Below are positions 1-9,364 of a stretch of 33,520 nucleotides of DNA, piece after piece. The position numbers were made by a program, and so were the translations under genes. The stretch is from Bacteroidales bacterium (GTDB lineage: Bacteria > Bacteroidota > Bacteroidia > Bacteroidales > UBA1715). The notes beneath the pieces were generated by a model. The model was not told the origin of the DNA. It did no database searches and saw only the letters and a list, made by a program, of their open reading frames with translations. How positions within the stretch are numbered: the first letter of the stretch is position 1; every line of letters begins with the position of its first letter. Location of the stretch: the NCBI GenBank assembly GCA_027858745.1, contig JAQICB010000009.1, positions 1 to 33,520 of the forward strand. The letters run 5' to 3'.

Positions 1-47
1 TAAGATGTGCTATTTATTCTCATAAAGGGCATTTCAAGCTTATTTAT

Positions 48-123
48 AACCTGAGTTCAAATTTTTCGAGTTCAGATTAATAAATAAAGCTGTTTATCAA
101 GGTAAATTATTGAATAATAGCGA
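48..123 (+). repeat. Copy of dispersed intergenic repeat family (AACCTGAGTTC... + AAAGCTGTTTATCAAGGTAAATTATTGAATAATAGCGA module)
   Basis: AACCTGAGTTCAAATTTTTCGAGTTCAGATTA at 48 and AAAGCTGTTTATCAAGGTAAATTATTGAATAATAGCGA at 86-123 recur almost unchanged at 21737-21858. Confidence 0.8.
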
Positions 124-198
124 GCTGTTGTGAAATAATTTATAATAAGTCGTAATTATTTCATTGTTTTTGATTGAACCTCACTATTTATAAGCGTT

Positions 199-235
199 CT
201 GAACCTAAAAAATTATATCGAACTCAGGTTAATAG
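199..235 (-). repeat. Inverted copy of the same dispersed repeat
   Basis: TTCTGAACCTAAAAAATTATATCGAACTCAGGTTAATAG; the reverse complement starts CTATTAACCTGAGTTCGATATAATTTTT, as at 27092-27125. Confidence 0.75.
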
Positions 236-405
236 CATAGTGTAGTAATTAGATGTGTTAAATACGGTTAAATATTGACATGTTACAATTGCACATACAA
301 GTGCGAATTGTTTGCATTGTTAATTATCTATAATATATGTCTTCTTTTGCTTGCATACATATTTCACGAATAGTAATGACTATACATCAATCAAACACGA
401 AAAGA

Positions 406-466
406 TTACATTTGTAAATTCACATTTGTGTTTTGTTTGTATACAAATTTGATTTACATTTGTAAC
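406..466 (+). promoter_or_regulatory. Predicted promoter and palindromic operator cluster of the XRE regulator
   Basis: TTACATTTGTAA at 406-417 and 454-465; perfect palindrome TTTGTATACAAA at 436-447; candidate -33 TTTTG (431-435), 19-nt spacer, -7 TACATTTG (455-462), fitting the Bacteroidota TTG/TAnnTTTG promoter. Confidence 0.55.
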
Positions 467-485
467 TCATTATAAATTATCAACT

Positions 486-881
486 ATGAATACAATACGA
501 GAACGCTTATCAGATTTTTTACATACACATCAATTATCTGCATCTGAGTTTGCCGATATTATAGGGGTACAACGCTCAAGCGTCTCACACATACTGTCCG
601 AACGCAACAAGCCGAGTATTGATTTTCTTATAAAAATGCTTAATTCATATCCCTCTATTGATGTTAATTGGCTTTTAACCGGCTCACATACAGTAGGTAG
701 AAATGTTTCACCTACCTCTGAATCCACAAATTCTTCCGGAATAAGCCAGGATGAAGAGCAGGTATCTTATGTTAAATCGTCTCCTGAGATAAATATTGAG
801 GGTGAATTGAAAAATAAAAAAATCGAAAAGATTGTTGTTTTTTATTCCGATGATACGTTCAAAGAATATATTAAGGAATGA
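486..881 (+). CDS. XRE/HTH-domain transcriptional regulator
   Basis: N-terminal HTH_3-like sequence RERLSDFLHTHQLSASEFADIIGVQRSSVSHILSERNKPSIDFLIKML. Confidence 0.85.
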   Translation: MNTIRERLSDFLHTHQLSASEFADIIGVQRSSVSHILSERNKPSIDFLIKMLNSYPSIDVNWLLTGSHTVGRNVSPTSESTNSSGISQDEEQVSYVKSSPEINIEGELKNKKIEKIVVFYSDDTFKEYIKE

Positions 882-1689
882 TCATCTGTATGCTATCAAC
901 ACTAAAAGCATTAAAATGTCCTAATATGCGTGGAGTAAAGTTTGTTATAGGATTGTCGGGAACTGAAAAGTTTCCGGTAGAGGTCATAGCTTCTTCGAGT
1001 GTTAAGTAGTATGTATAGTTAGCTTCATCAATAGAAATTAATTCTATCATTACAGTATCTGAAACTTCAAAAGTATAACCTCTCATCAATAATTGATACG
1101 CCTTTCCATTAAACATCTTATCTTTCATCACCACAATGTCTGATGAACCATTAAATAATGTATCGTTTTTATATGTTTTGATTCGATAAAAATTTTGTGT
1201 TTCGAAAGGATCTTTGAAGTAAAACGTTACCTCATAAAATAGTTCTCCGGGATATGTTGCCATATAGACGCTGTAAGGAAAAACAGAACTACTTATACTG
1301 TCGATTGCAACAGGTTTCGGCATAAATGACTCAGCGGTATAGCTTATGTTGTCATATGTAACAGTTAAGGTATAGAGTGTTTCTTCAGGAAAATCATATG
1401 TCTCGGCATATACTCCTGCTTGTATTTCGGGTACAGTTATGCTTGTGTCACCAAATTCAAGTACTACTTCTGCTCCCGAAACCTGAGAGTATTCAATGGG
1501 GTGTAAATAGTCTGCAGTTTTAGAAATATACACATATACTGAATCGTTTTTTGATGAACAAATTCCTTCAATAACCATTTGCGGATCAGATTTTTGTACA
1601 GAAAAATCTTCCATAACCTCTTCACAATTCGATAAAAGAAAAGGAAGAAGGGTAATTATAATTATATGTAGTATTTTATAATTTCTCAT
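871..1689 (-). CDS. DUF4249-type lipoprotein
   Basis: Lipobox-like LPFLLSNCEE; DUF4249-like architecture; lies directly downstream of a TonB-dependent receptor on the same strand (2-bp gap). Confidence 0.75.
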   Translation of the reverse strand: MRNYKILHIIIITLLPFLLSNCEEVMEDFSVQKSDPQMVIEGICSSKNDSVYVYISKTADYLHPIEYSQVSGAEVVLEFGDTSITVPEIQAGVYAETYDFPEETLYTLTVTYDNISYTAESFMPKPVAIDSISSSVFPYSVYMATYPGELFYEVTFYFKDPFETQNFYRIKTYKNDTLFNGSSDIVVMKDKMFNGKAYQLLMRGYTFEVSDTVMIELISIDEANYTYYLTLEEAMTSTGNFSVPDNPITNFTPRILGHFNAFSVDSIQMIIP

Positions 1690-1691
1690 GC

Positions 1692-4001
1692 TTAAAATCT
1701 AAAATTCCATGTAATTGCAGGCAAGATAGGGAATAAGGTAACTTTTACTGCTTGCAGTTCATCAACATTATCAGGATGAACTCGTTCAAAATATATCATA
1801 TATGCATTTTTTCTATTGTACGTGTTGTAAATAGAAAAATTAAAAGATGATTCATATCTGTCTGTTTTTTTCGCTATAACAGTACAGCCTAGATCAAGCC
1901 GATGATAATTAGGCATTCGATATCCGTTTCGGTCGGTATAATAATTTACTCGTTTTCCATCGAGTATATACTTTCCGCTCGGCATGGTAACCGCATCACC
2001 GGTTGCAAAAACCCATGTTGCCGAAACTTGAACATTTTTAGAAATATCATACATGCCAACAATCGAAATATCATGTTTTCTGTCATATCGAGTAGGGAAC
2101 CATCGAGCTTTATTTAATTCTTCGAATTGTTTTTCAGTACGAGACCAGGTGTAGCTAATCCATCCGGTAAATGTTCCTTGATTCTTTTTAGCAAACAATT
2201 CCAGTCCGTATGCTCGTCCTTTTCCAAACAATAAGTAACTTTCCAAATCGGGTTCTAGAAAAATATTAGTACCACTTTCGTAATCAATTTGACTTTCGAG
2301 GTCTTTATAATAGATTTCGGCAGAACTTTCATATTTATTTTCCGCAAAGTTTCTAAAATACCCAACAGAATATTGAGCACACTTTTGAGGTGGTGTGAGT
2401 GCAGAACTTGGAATCCAATAATCGGTTGGTAAACTGCTGGTAGAACTTTGTATTAAATGAACATATTGATTGTTCAGAGTGTATGACATTTTAATAGAGC
2501 TTCTGCTGTTTAATATAAATGTTGCCCCCAATCGAGGTTCCAGAGAAGGATAATTTTCAATAATTTCACGTTTTTTGTATACCGCACTGTCTATTCGTTC
2601 GTGATTATTATCATACGTATACGTTGTTCCCGGCCCAATTATAGTAAATAATGAAAATCGTAAACCATAATTAAGCGTAATGTAATCCGACACTTTTTGT
2701 TCGTTACTGGCATATAAACCACTTTCAAGAGCATATTTATTATCCATGGAAACAGAAATACCTTCAATAGAACTTTTTAAATCTCCGGGAATAAAGGTAT
2801 GATGTATTGTGTTGAAACCAAAACTCACACTATTTGAATTGTTTGCATACCATTGAAAATCCTCTTTGAGCTGAAAATCAGTGATTCCCGAAGATAATTC
2901 AAATTGACCGGAATCATCGCCCACAGTAATAATATTTTCAAAATTACTGAAAATCAAGGTTGAATTCATAAATAATTTAGGACTTAGTAAATGAACCCAA
3001 CGTACCGTTCCTGTAGCATTTCCCCAGTCTGTTCCAAATATATCCTGAAATGCAAATACATCGCGACCAAAATATCCGGAAATGAAAAGGCGGTTTTTTT
3101 CATTAAATATATAGTTGGTTTTAAGATTTAAATCATAGAAATAGAGCTTGGTGTCTCGAAAATTTGTGTCTTTAGAAAATAAAAGAAGCATGTCGGCGTA
3201 AGTTCGTCGAGCCGAAATCATGAAAGAACTGGTATCTTTTACAATAGGACCTTCAACCGTTATTCGTGAAGATATGGTTCCAATACCTCCGGATGCTTCA
3301 TATGATTGATTATTACCTTCTTTCATTTTTATATCAACAACCGACGATAAGCGTCCACCATATTTTGCGGGCATTGAACCTTTATATAATTTAACATCTT
3401 TGATAGCATCACCATTAAAAACGGAGAAAAAACCTAACATATGTGATGCGTTATACACCGGAGCTTCATCAAGTAAAATTAAATTTTGGTCGGCACCACC
3501 ACCACGGACAAAAATACCACCACTACCTTCACCACCGCTTTTGACACCCGGCATAAGTTGTAATGTTTTTAATACATCATTTTCTCCAAACAATACGGGT
3601 ACAGATTTTATTTCATGCATATCGAGAGTTTGCACACCCATTTCGGTAGATTTTATATTTTGATCTCGTGCTTGTGCCGTAACCACAACCTTTTCGGTAA
3701 CCTGAGCAAATGTTTCTAAATATACATTTTTTGTTATATCTTTTTCGACAACAATTTTTTCTGAATAAGTTGTATAACCTAAATACGACACTTCAAAAAT
3801 ATGAGTTCCTTTGGGTACACTTAATGAATAAAATCCGTAATTGTTGCTAATAACACCGTATGTTGTGCCGGGAACGTATACCGATGCGGCAATAAGCTCT
3901 TCACCGGTATCGGCATCTTTAATATACCCGCTTATGGTATATGTTTGAGCAAACAAAACACTCGGAATAAGGATTAATAATATACTAAATAGTTTTTTCA
4001 C
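1692..4001 (-). CDS. TonB-dependent receptor with N-terminal carboxypeptidase-like regulatory domain
   Basis: Signal peptide, YTISGYIKDADTGEELIAASVYVPGT beta-sandwich domain, plug motif GGIFVRGGGADQNLILLDEAPVYN, long barrel ending in aromatic residue F. Confidence 0.92.
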   Translation of the reverse strand: MKKLFSILLILIPSVLFAQTYTISGYIKDADTGEELIAASVYVPGTTYGVISNNYGFYSLSVPKGTHIFEVSYLGYTTYSEKIVVEKDITKNVYLETFAQVTEKVVVTAQARDQNIKSTEMGVQTLDMHEIKSVPVLFGENDVLKTLQLMPGVKSGGEGSGGIFVRGGGADQNLILLDEAPVYNASHMLGFFSVFNGDAIKDVKLYKGSMPAKYGGRLSSVVDIKMKEGNNQSYEASGGIGTISSRITVEGPIVKDTSSFMISARRTYADMLLLFSKDTNFRDTKLYFYDLNLKTNYIFNEKNRLFISGYFGRDVFAFQDIFGTDWGNATGTVRWVHLLSPKLFMNSTLIFSNFENIITVGDDSGQFELSSGITDFQLKEDFQWYANNSNSVSFGFNTIHHTFIPGDLKSSIEGISVSMDNKYALESGLYASNEQKVSDYITLNYGLRFSLFTIIGPGTTYTYDNNHERIDSAVYKKREIIENYPSLEPRLGATFILNSRSSIKMSYTLNNQYVHLIQSSTSSLPTDYWIPSSALTPPQKCAQYSVGYFRNFAENKYESSAEIYYKDLESQIDYESGTNIFLEPDLESYLLFGKGRAYGLELFAKKNQGTFTGWISYTWSRTEKQFEELNKARWFPTRYDRKHDISIVGMYDISKNVQVSATWVFATGDAVTMPSGKYILDGKRVNYYTDRNGYRMPNYHRLDLGCTVIAKKTDRYESSFNFSIYNTYNRKNAYMIYFERVHPDNVDELQAVKVTLFPILPAITWNFRF

Positions 4002-4170
4002 AATTTTTTATAAAAATTACTTAAAAAACGGTCTTTTTTTTAAAATGATAATAAAAAAAAGGTTTTTTTTATAAACAAAATTATGTGTTAAAAAAAATAC
4101 GGTAATTCATTACCTGAAAAAGGAAAATGTTTCGAAAAAAAAAATTATATTAGCAAAAAAATATAATAGC

Positions 4171-5349
4171 GTGAAAAAAAATATTCTCATAACTTTTACA
4201 GCATTATTTTGTTTGTTTACTACTTCTTTTTCACAAGAGAATGATAGTGTTTCCGCTTATTTCAAACCGGTTATTCATCTTGAGTATTTGTACGGAAGGG
4301 TCGATAATCCGGTAAAAATTGAAGATCATGCAAATTCTCAATACGGAAAAATTTCTATATTGAATGAAACAGGAAGACAAGAAAATAGTTATTTCAAACA
4401 CTATAAAAATCCTTTCGTTGGTATTAGTTTTTTAGTTGGTTACCTTGGTAATAAAGATGTATTTGGCTCTACAATTGGCATTTACCCACAATGGACATAT
4501 CATTTTATTCAAAAAAAATCATTAAGTTGGGATATAAATTTAGGATCAGGTTTTGCTTTTTTTACGAGACCATTTGATAAAGTAACAAATCCTGATAATA
4601 AACTAATTGGTTCTCATTTTTCAAATATTACCGACATTTCAACGAGTGTTGTATTTCGCTTTCATCCTAAGATTCTGGTTCGAACAGGTGTTGGGCTGAT
4701 TCATGTTTCGAACGGACATACCGCCATTCCAAACATTGGCTTAAATGACCTTACCGTTCGTTTGGGAATGATATATAAGCCGGGAGAGTTAGTAGGTCTT
4801 AAAATGCCGAAACCACAAAGATATGAACAAGACTCTATCTGGAGAAAAAGCATTGGTGTGAGTGTTGGGCGTCATGAGCTGGCATACACAACCTATCCTG
4901 TTGACGGACCAACATACCACATATATAGTGTAATGGGATATATTTCCAAACAGGTAAGTCCAATTAATGAAATTAAATTCGGTATAAATTATTCCTATTA
5001 TCGCGGATATCATACCTTAATTGTACATGACGAAATGTATGATTACTTTAAATTTTTCAGATCGAGTGTCATCAGTTTACAGATTGGACATGAATTTTTA
5101 ATGAATCATTTTGGTTTTGTGACTGATATTGGATTAAAAGTTGTAGACCCTATTTACCGCAACTTCTTTTTAAAATACGACGAAACACCATCGGGGTGGT
5201 TCAAACAATATGTGACCGGACGATTGGGCTTTGAGATATATCCTTATAAAAATGCATTTTCAGGAAAAAAATTATCTTTGGGTATGTATATAAAAACTAA
5301 TTTATTTCAGGCTGATTTTGTTGAATATAATATGACATATACTTTTTAA
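4171..5349 (+). CDS. PagL-like lipid A deacylase / acyloxyacyl hydrolase family outer-membrane protein (GTG start)
   Basis: Signal peptide; HVSNGHTAIPNIGLN resembles the PagL HxSNG...N active-site motif; C-terminal aromatic residue. Confidence 0.75.
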   Translation: MKKNILITFTALFCLFTTSFSQENDSVSAYFKPVIHLEYLYGRVDNPVKIEDHANSQYGKISILNETGRQENSYFKHYKNPFVGISFLVGYLGNKDVFGSTIGIYPQWTYHFIQKKSLSWDINLGSGFAFFTRPFDKVTNPDNKLIGSHFSNITDISTSVVFRFHPKILVRTGVGLIHVSNGHTAIPNIGLNDLTVRLGMIYKPGELVGLKMPKPQRYEQDSIWRKSIGVSVGRHELAYTTYPVDGPTYHIYSVMGYISKQVSPINEIKFGINYSYYRGYHTLIVHDEMYDYFKFFRSSVISLQIGHEFLMNHFGFVTDIGLKVVDPIYRNFFLKYDETPSGWFKQYVTGRLGFEIYPYKNAFSGKKLSLGMYIKTNLFQADFVEYNMTYTF

Positions 5350-5365
5350 TAAAAATAATACAATT

Positions 5366-6775
5366 ATGAGAATTATTACACATTTTTTATCAAAGGCATT
5401 TTTACTAATTATTGTATCATCTGCTAGTGTTATCGCACAAACAAATGTTCAAAAATCTGTAATGGATTATTATGAACAAGAACCAAGTATGCAATCTGCT
5501 TTTCTCGGAATACATGTGGTAGATATGATGGAAGACTCTGCAATTGTTGATATTAACAGTAATAAAAGCATGTTGCCGGCTTCAATCGTAAAAATATTCA
5601 CAACGGCAGCGGCACTCAACTATATGGGTGAGGATTTTCGTTATAAAACATATATTTCTCATACCGGAAGTGTTGATGAAAAAGGGGTGTTAAACGGTAA
5701 TCTTGTAGTACATGGTGCCGGCGATCCTACACTTGGTTCTAAATATTTTCCCGACCAAAAATATTTTATCGATACTATTGTACAGCGAGTTATTGATTAT
5801 GGTATCACATCAATTAAAGGAGAAATTATTATTGATTGCTCAATTTTTGATTCTCAATCAATTCCAACTTCATGGGTTTGGGAAGATTTAGGTCGTTCGT
5901 ATGCCGCCGGGGTATATCCAATAGCGATGAATGACAATGTGTTCTCAATAACTTTTACCAATCCGAATAAAGATAAAGAGGAACGAAAAGGTTTATCGAA
6001 AGTGAACAATGCAAATCCACCATCTGTTCCTGCGAGTCCGTACGAATTAGCAACTGAAGATTCTATTAATTTTGAACAAAAAAACGGCAGCTTTGTTGTT
6101 CGCGGATCAATTCCTGCTCCACAAGAAATTCTTGGTTTAGAGTTAATTCAGCGGTTTTTTAAATTAGGTCTCTGTGATTATCGTCAAGATTTCATGCCGG
6201 TTGTTATTCCTGTTCCCGGAATTGTTGATACAATAGGGGTATTAACTTCACCAAGTTTACAAGAGATAGTGGCAGTAACAAACAAGAAAAGCATAAATAA
6301 TTATGCAGACCATTTGGTTAAATACCTTGGTTATACTGTATATAACGATGGTAGTTTTTCTGTTGGCACAAATGTAGTTACAGATTTTATTGATTCTGTG
6401 GGGGTTTCAAGTCATGGTGTTTATTTATATGACGGGAGCGGTCTTTCACGTTATAATGTGCTAACACCACAGCATGTGACTGCTTTTTTGAATAGCTTAA
6501 CCCCTTTAAGTTTTTATTCCACTTTTTACAACAGTCTTTCTGAACCGGAAAATGACGGAACCTTAAAATCATATGATTTTCCTGAATATATGTACGGAAA
6601 AATTCATGCAAAAACAGGTTCAATGACACGAGTGAGAAACATTGCGGGATATATGACAACAAAATCGGGAAAACATATTTCATTTTGTATTATGCTAAAC
6701 GGTCATACCTGTGATGCAACAACATCGAGAAAAAATATTACGACTCTGTTAACTACAATTTATAACACATATTAA
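5366..6775 (+). CDS. dacB: D-alanyl-D-alanine carboxypeptidase/endopeptidase (PBP4, peptidase S13)
   Basis: SIVK (SxxK), SIN (SxN) and KTG motifs; S13-type architecture with signal peptide. Confidence 0.9.
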   Translation: MRIITHFLSKAFLLIIVSSASVIAQTNVQKSVMDYYEQEPSMQSAFLGIHVVDMMEDSAIVDINSNKSMLPASIVKIFTTAAALNYMGEDFRYKTYISHTGSVDEKGVLNGNLVVHGAGDPTLGSKYFPDQKYFIDTIVQRVIDYGITSIKGEIIIDCSIFDSQSIPTSWVWEDLGRSYAAGVYPIAMNDNVFSITFTNPNKDKEERKGLSKVNNANPPSVPASPYELATEDSINFEQKNGSFVVRGSIPAPQEILGLELIQRFFKLGLCDYRQDFMPVVIPVPGIVDTIGVLTSPSLQEIVAVTNKKSINNYADHLVKYLGYTVYNDGSFSVGTNVVTDFIDSVGVSSHGVYLYDGSGLSRYNVLTPQHVTAFLNSLTPLSFYSTFYNSLSEPENDGTLKSYDFPEYMYGKIHAKTGSMTRVRNIAGYMTTKSGKHISFCIMLNGHTCDATTSRKNITTLLTTIYNTY

Positions 6776-6804
6776 TTTTTTCTCGATTTTGTAATCAAAT
6801 TTGT

Positions 6805-7605
6805 ATGCAATACTATTCTCACAAAACGGTTTGGATAACCGGTGCTTCGAGTGGAATTGGAAAAGAAACAGCAGTTCAATTAGCTCCTATTTCAGGTATT
6901 CGTCTTATACTGTCTGCTCGTTCTGTTGACAAACTTCAAGATGTTCAGAAATCCTGTATCGAAAAAGGAGCACAGTGTGAAATTTTGCCTTTAAACCTTG
7001 AAGAATCAGATATGCTTACAGATAAGGCAGAAAAAGCCTTGTCAATATTTAATGGCGTTGATATTCTTGTCAATAACGGTGGTATTAGCCAACGATCGTC
7101 AGTAATTGAAACACCAATTGAAAACGATCGAAAAATAATGGAAATAGATTATTTTAGTTCCGTTATTCTTACCAAAGCGATTTTGCCACATATGGTCAAA
7201 AAAAAGACTGGTCATATAGTTGTTGTTAGCAGTATTTCGGGCTGTTTTGGTTTTCCGCTTCGGTCTGCCTATTGTGCCGCAAAACATGCATTATATGGCT
7301 TTTATGAGTCCTTGGATATTGAAATGAGAAAACAAGGTATTGCCGTAACCATTGTTTCACCCGGACGCATACAAACAAATATTTCATATGCCGCTCTCAA
7401 CAAAAATGGGAACGCTCACGGTAAAATGGATGAAGGACAAGCAAACGGAATGCCGGTAGAGACCTGCGTACGTAAAATGCTTAGAGGAATACAAAAGAAA
7501 AAACACGAAATATTAATTGGAAATAAAGAGGTATTAATGGTTCATTTTTATCGCAAAATACCCGCATTATTTCATGCTATAGCAGGAAAAATTAAAGCAA
7601 CTTAA
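6805..7605 (+). CDS. SDR family oxidoreductase
   Basis: TGASSGIG cofactor motif, NNGG (variant of NNAG), S-x-YCAAK catalytic motif. Confidence 0.92.
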   Translation: MQYYSHKTVWITGASSGIGKETAVQLAPISGIRLILSARSVDKLQDVQKSCIEKGAQCEILPLNLEESDMLTDKAEKALSIFNGVDILVNNGGISQRSSVIETPIENDRKIMEIDYFSSVILTKAILPHMVKKKTGHIVVVSSISGCFGFPLRSAYCAAKHALYGFYESLDIEMRKQGIAVTIVSPGRIQTNISYAALNKNGNAHGKMDEGQANGMPVETCVRKMLRGIQKKKHEILIGNKEVLMVHFYRKIPALFHAIAGKIKAT

Positions 7606-7616
7606 AATTACATATT

Positions 7617-8693
7617 ATGGAAAAGTATTATATACGAGGAATTCAACAAATTGGAATAGGCGTTGAAGATGTTGAAATTGCCTGGAAATGGTATAGAGAA
7701 AATTTTGGAGCAGATGTTAAAGTCTTTGATGATGACGAAACTGCAAATTTCATGTTACCCTATACCGGTGGCGAACCACAACGACGACGTGCAATTTTAG
7801 CTATGAATCTGCAAGGTGGGGGTGGTTTCGAAATATGGCAATATAAAGGGAGAAAACCTCAAGGACCGGATTTTCAAATTCAATTGGGAGATTATGGTAT
7901 TTTTGCTGCAAAAATAAAAACGTCTAACGTAAATGTTGCACACGATACATTTTCAAAAAAAGGAGAGACTGTTTCAGAAATAATGTTAGCACCGGATAAA
8001 AGTGCCTATTTTTGGATTCAAGATCCTTTTGGAAATTATTTTCAGATTGTCGAAGAGAAAAGTATTTTCAAAAACGAATCAAAACTCACAGGACTTGTGT
8101 ATGGAGCTGTTGTTGGTGTTCCCGACATTGAAAAAGCACTCAAAATATATACTGATATTATAGGATATGATGTAGTTGAATATAAAATTGATTCGCAAAA
8201 ACACGAAGACTTTGCATTTGTTCCCGGAGGTACCCATTCCTTTAAACGAATTCTTCTGTCACATTCAGAAACGAGAAATGGAGGCTTTGGGAAATTATTT
8301 GGACCAAGTACTATTGAACTTGTCGAAGTAGGGGATAGAGAGCCTAAAAACATGTTTGAAAATCGTTTTTGGGGCGACTTAGGATTTATTCACCTCTGTT
8401 TTGATATGCAAGGAATGGATGCATTACGAAAAAAATGTGTGGCAGTCGGTTATCCATTTACAATTGATAGTTACGAAGCATTACAAGGAAAAAGTTTCGA
8501 TATGGGAGATTCAGCTGGGTTATTTTCATACATTGAAGATGATGGTGGAACATGGATTGAATTTGTAGAAGGTCATAAATTACCTTTAGTTAAAGGAATA
8601 GAATTAGATTTACTTAAACGGCCACCACAAAAACCATTACCAAAATGGCTCATTTCTATGCTACGATTAAAAAAATACAAAGAGAAAAAATAA
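7617..8693 (+). CDS. VOC family protein (tandem glyoxalase/dioxygenase-like domains)
   Basis: Two repeats of VOC fold sequence (IRGIQQIGIGVEDVEIAWKWYRENFG; YGAVVGVPDIEKALKIYTDIIGYDVV). Confidence 0.85.
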   Translation: MEKYYIRGIQQIGIGVEDVEIAWKWYRENFGADVKVFDDDETANFMLPYTGGEPQRRRAILAMNLQGGGGFEIWQYKGRKPQGPDFQIQLGDYGIFAAKIKTSNVNVAHDTFSKKGETVSEIMLAPDKSAYFWIQDPFGNYFQIVEEKSIFKNESKLTGLVYGAVVGVPDIEKALKIYTDIIGYDVVEYKIDSQKHEDFAFVPGGTHSFKRILLSHSETRNGGFGKLFGPSTIELVEVGDREPKNMFENRFWGDLGFIHLCFDMQGMDALRKKCVAVGYPFTIDSYEALQGKSFDMGDSAGLFSYIEDDGGTWIEFVEGHKLPLVKGIELDLLKRPPQKPLPKWLISMLRLKKYKEKK

Positions 8694-8777
8694 TTTACAC
8701 ATTTTCTTTTTGGTTTTTAATAATACTTATGTTTCTTTGTACCGAATTTTAATATAATTAATTAAATAAATATAATT

Positions 8778-8945
8778 ATGGCACACGTTATTTCAGAAGA
8801 TTGCATTGTTTGTGGAGCATGTATAGGAGAATGTCCTGTAGACGCTATTTCAGAAGGAGACATTTATGTTATAGACCCTGATACATGCACAGATTGTGGG
8901 GCTTGTGTAGAAGTTTGTCCTACAGGAGCAATTTCTCAAGAATAA
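8778..8945 (+). CDS. Small 4Fe-4S dicluster ferredoxin, 55 aa (absent from supplied ORF track)
   Basis: Read directly: MAHVISEDCIVCGACIGECPVDAISEGDIYVIDPDTCTDCGACVEVCPTGAISQE*, two CxxCxxCxxxCP clusters. Confidence 0.95.
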   Translation: MAHVISEDCIVCGACIGECPVDAISEGDIYVIDPDTCTDCGACVEVCPTGAISQE

Positions 8946-8970
8946 TCTTCTTACTATTTACAAAATAGTG

Positions 8971-9010
8971 AAAAATAATCGATAATATATATTTTATCGA
9001 TTATTTTTTT
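8971..9010 (+). terminator. Intrinsic terminator downstream of ferredoxin
   Basis: AAAAATAATCGATAA (8971-8985) / TTATCGATTATTTTT (8994-9008), perfect 15-bp stem with T-run. Confidence 0.85.
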
Positions 9011-9023
9011 ATACAGAAGGTTT

Positions 9024-9040
9024 ATATTATGTTAAATAGA
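9024..9040 (+). repeat. Left copy of 17-bp exact direct repeat flanking an accessory island
   Basis: ATATTATGTTAAATAGA, identical to 11719-11735. Confidence 0.8.
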
Positions 9041-9109
9041 AATATGTGCGTAATGATTCATTTAAAACATCACATAATAGTCTCTAAAATATTATAAAAC
9101 ACTATTTTA

Positions 9110-9364
9110 ATGGATAATGAAAAATCATATGAAAGTAAAGCAAAAAAAGATCTTTTAGATTTAATTACAACACGTATGCCATTTGGAAAATATAAGGGAA
9201 GGGTTATTTGTGATTTACCGGAAACATATTTAGTATGGTTTAGTCAAAAAGGTTTTCCGGACGGACGGATTGGCACCTTGTTGCAGATAATGTATGGTAT
9301 AAAGGCTGAAGGTATAGAACATATTGTATATTCGCTTAGAAGCAAATTACAGCATAAAAGGTAG
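9110..9364 (+). CDS. DUF3820 family protein
   Basis: MPFGKYKGRVICDLPETYLVWFSQKGFPDGRIGTLLQIMYGI resembles the DUF3820 / ExoX C-terminal-like PFGKYKG..LPxxYLxWF motif. Confidence 0.8.
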   Translation: MDNEKSYESKAKKDLLDLITTRMPFGKYKGRVICDLPETYLVWFSQKGFPDGRIGTLLQIMYGIKAEGIEHIVYSLRSKLQHKR

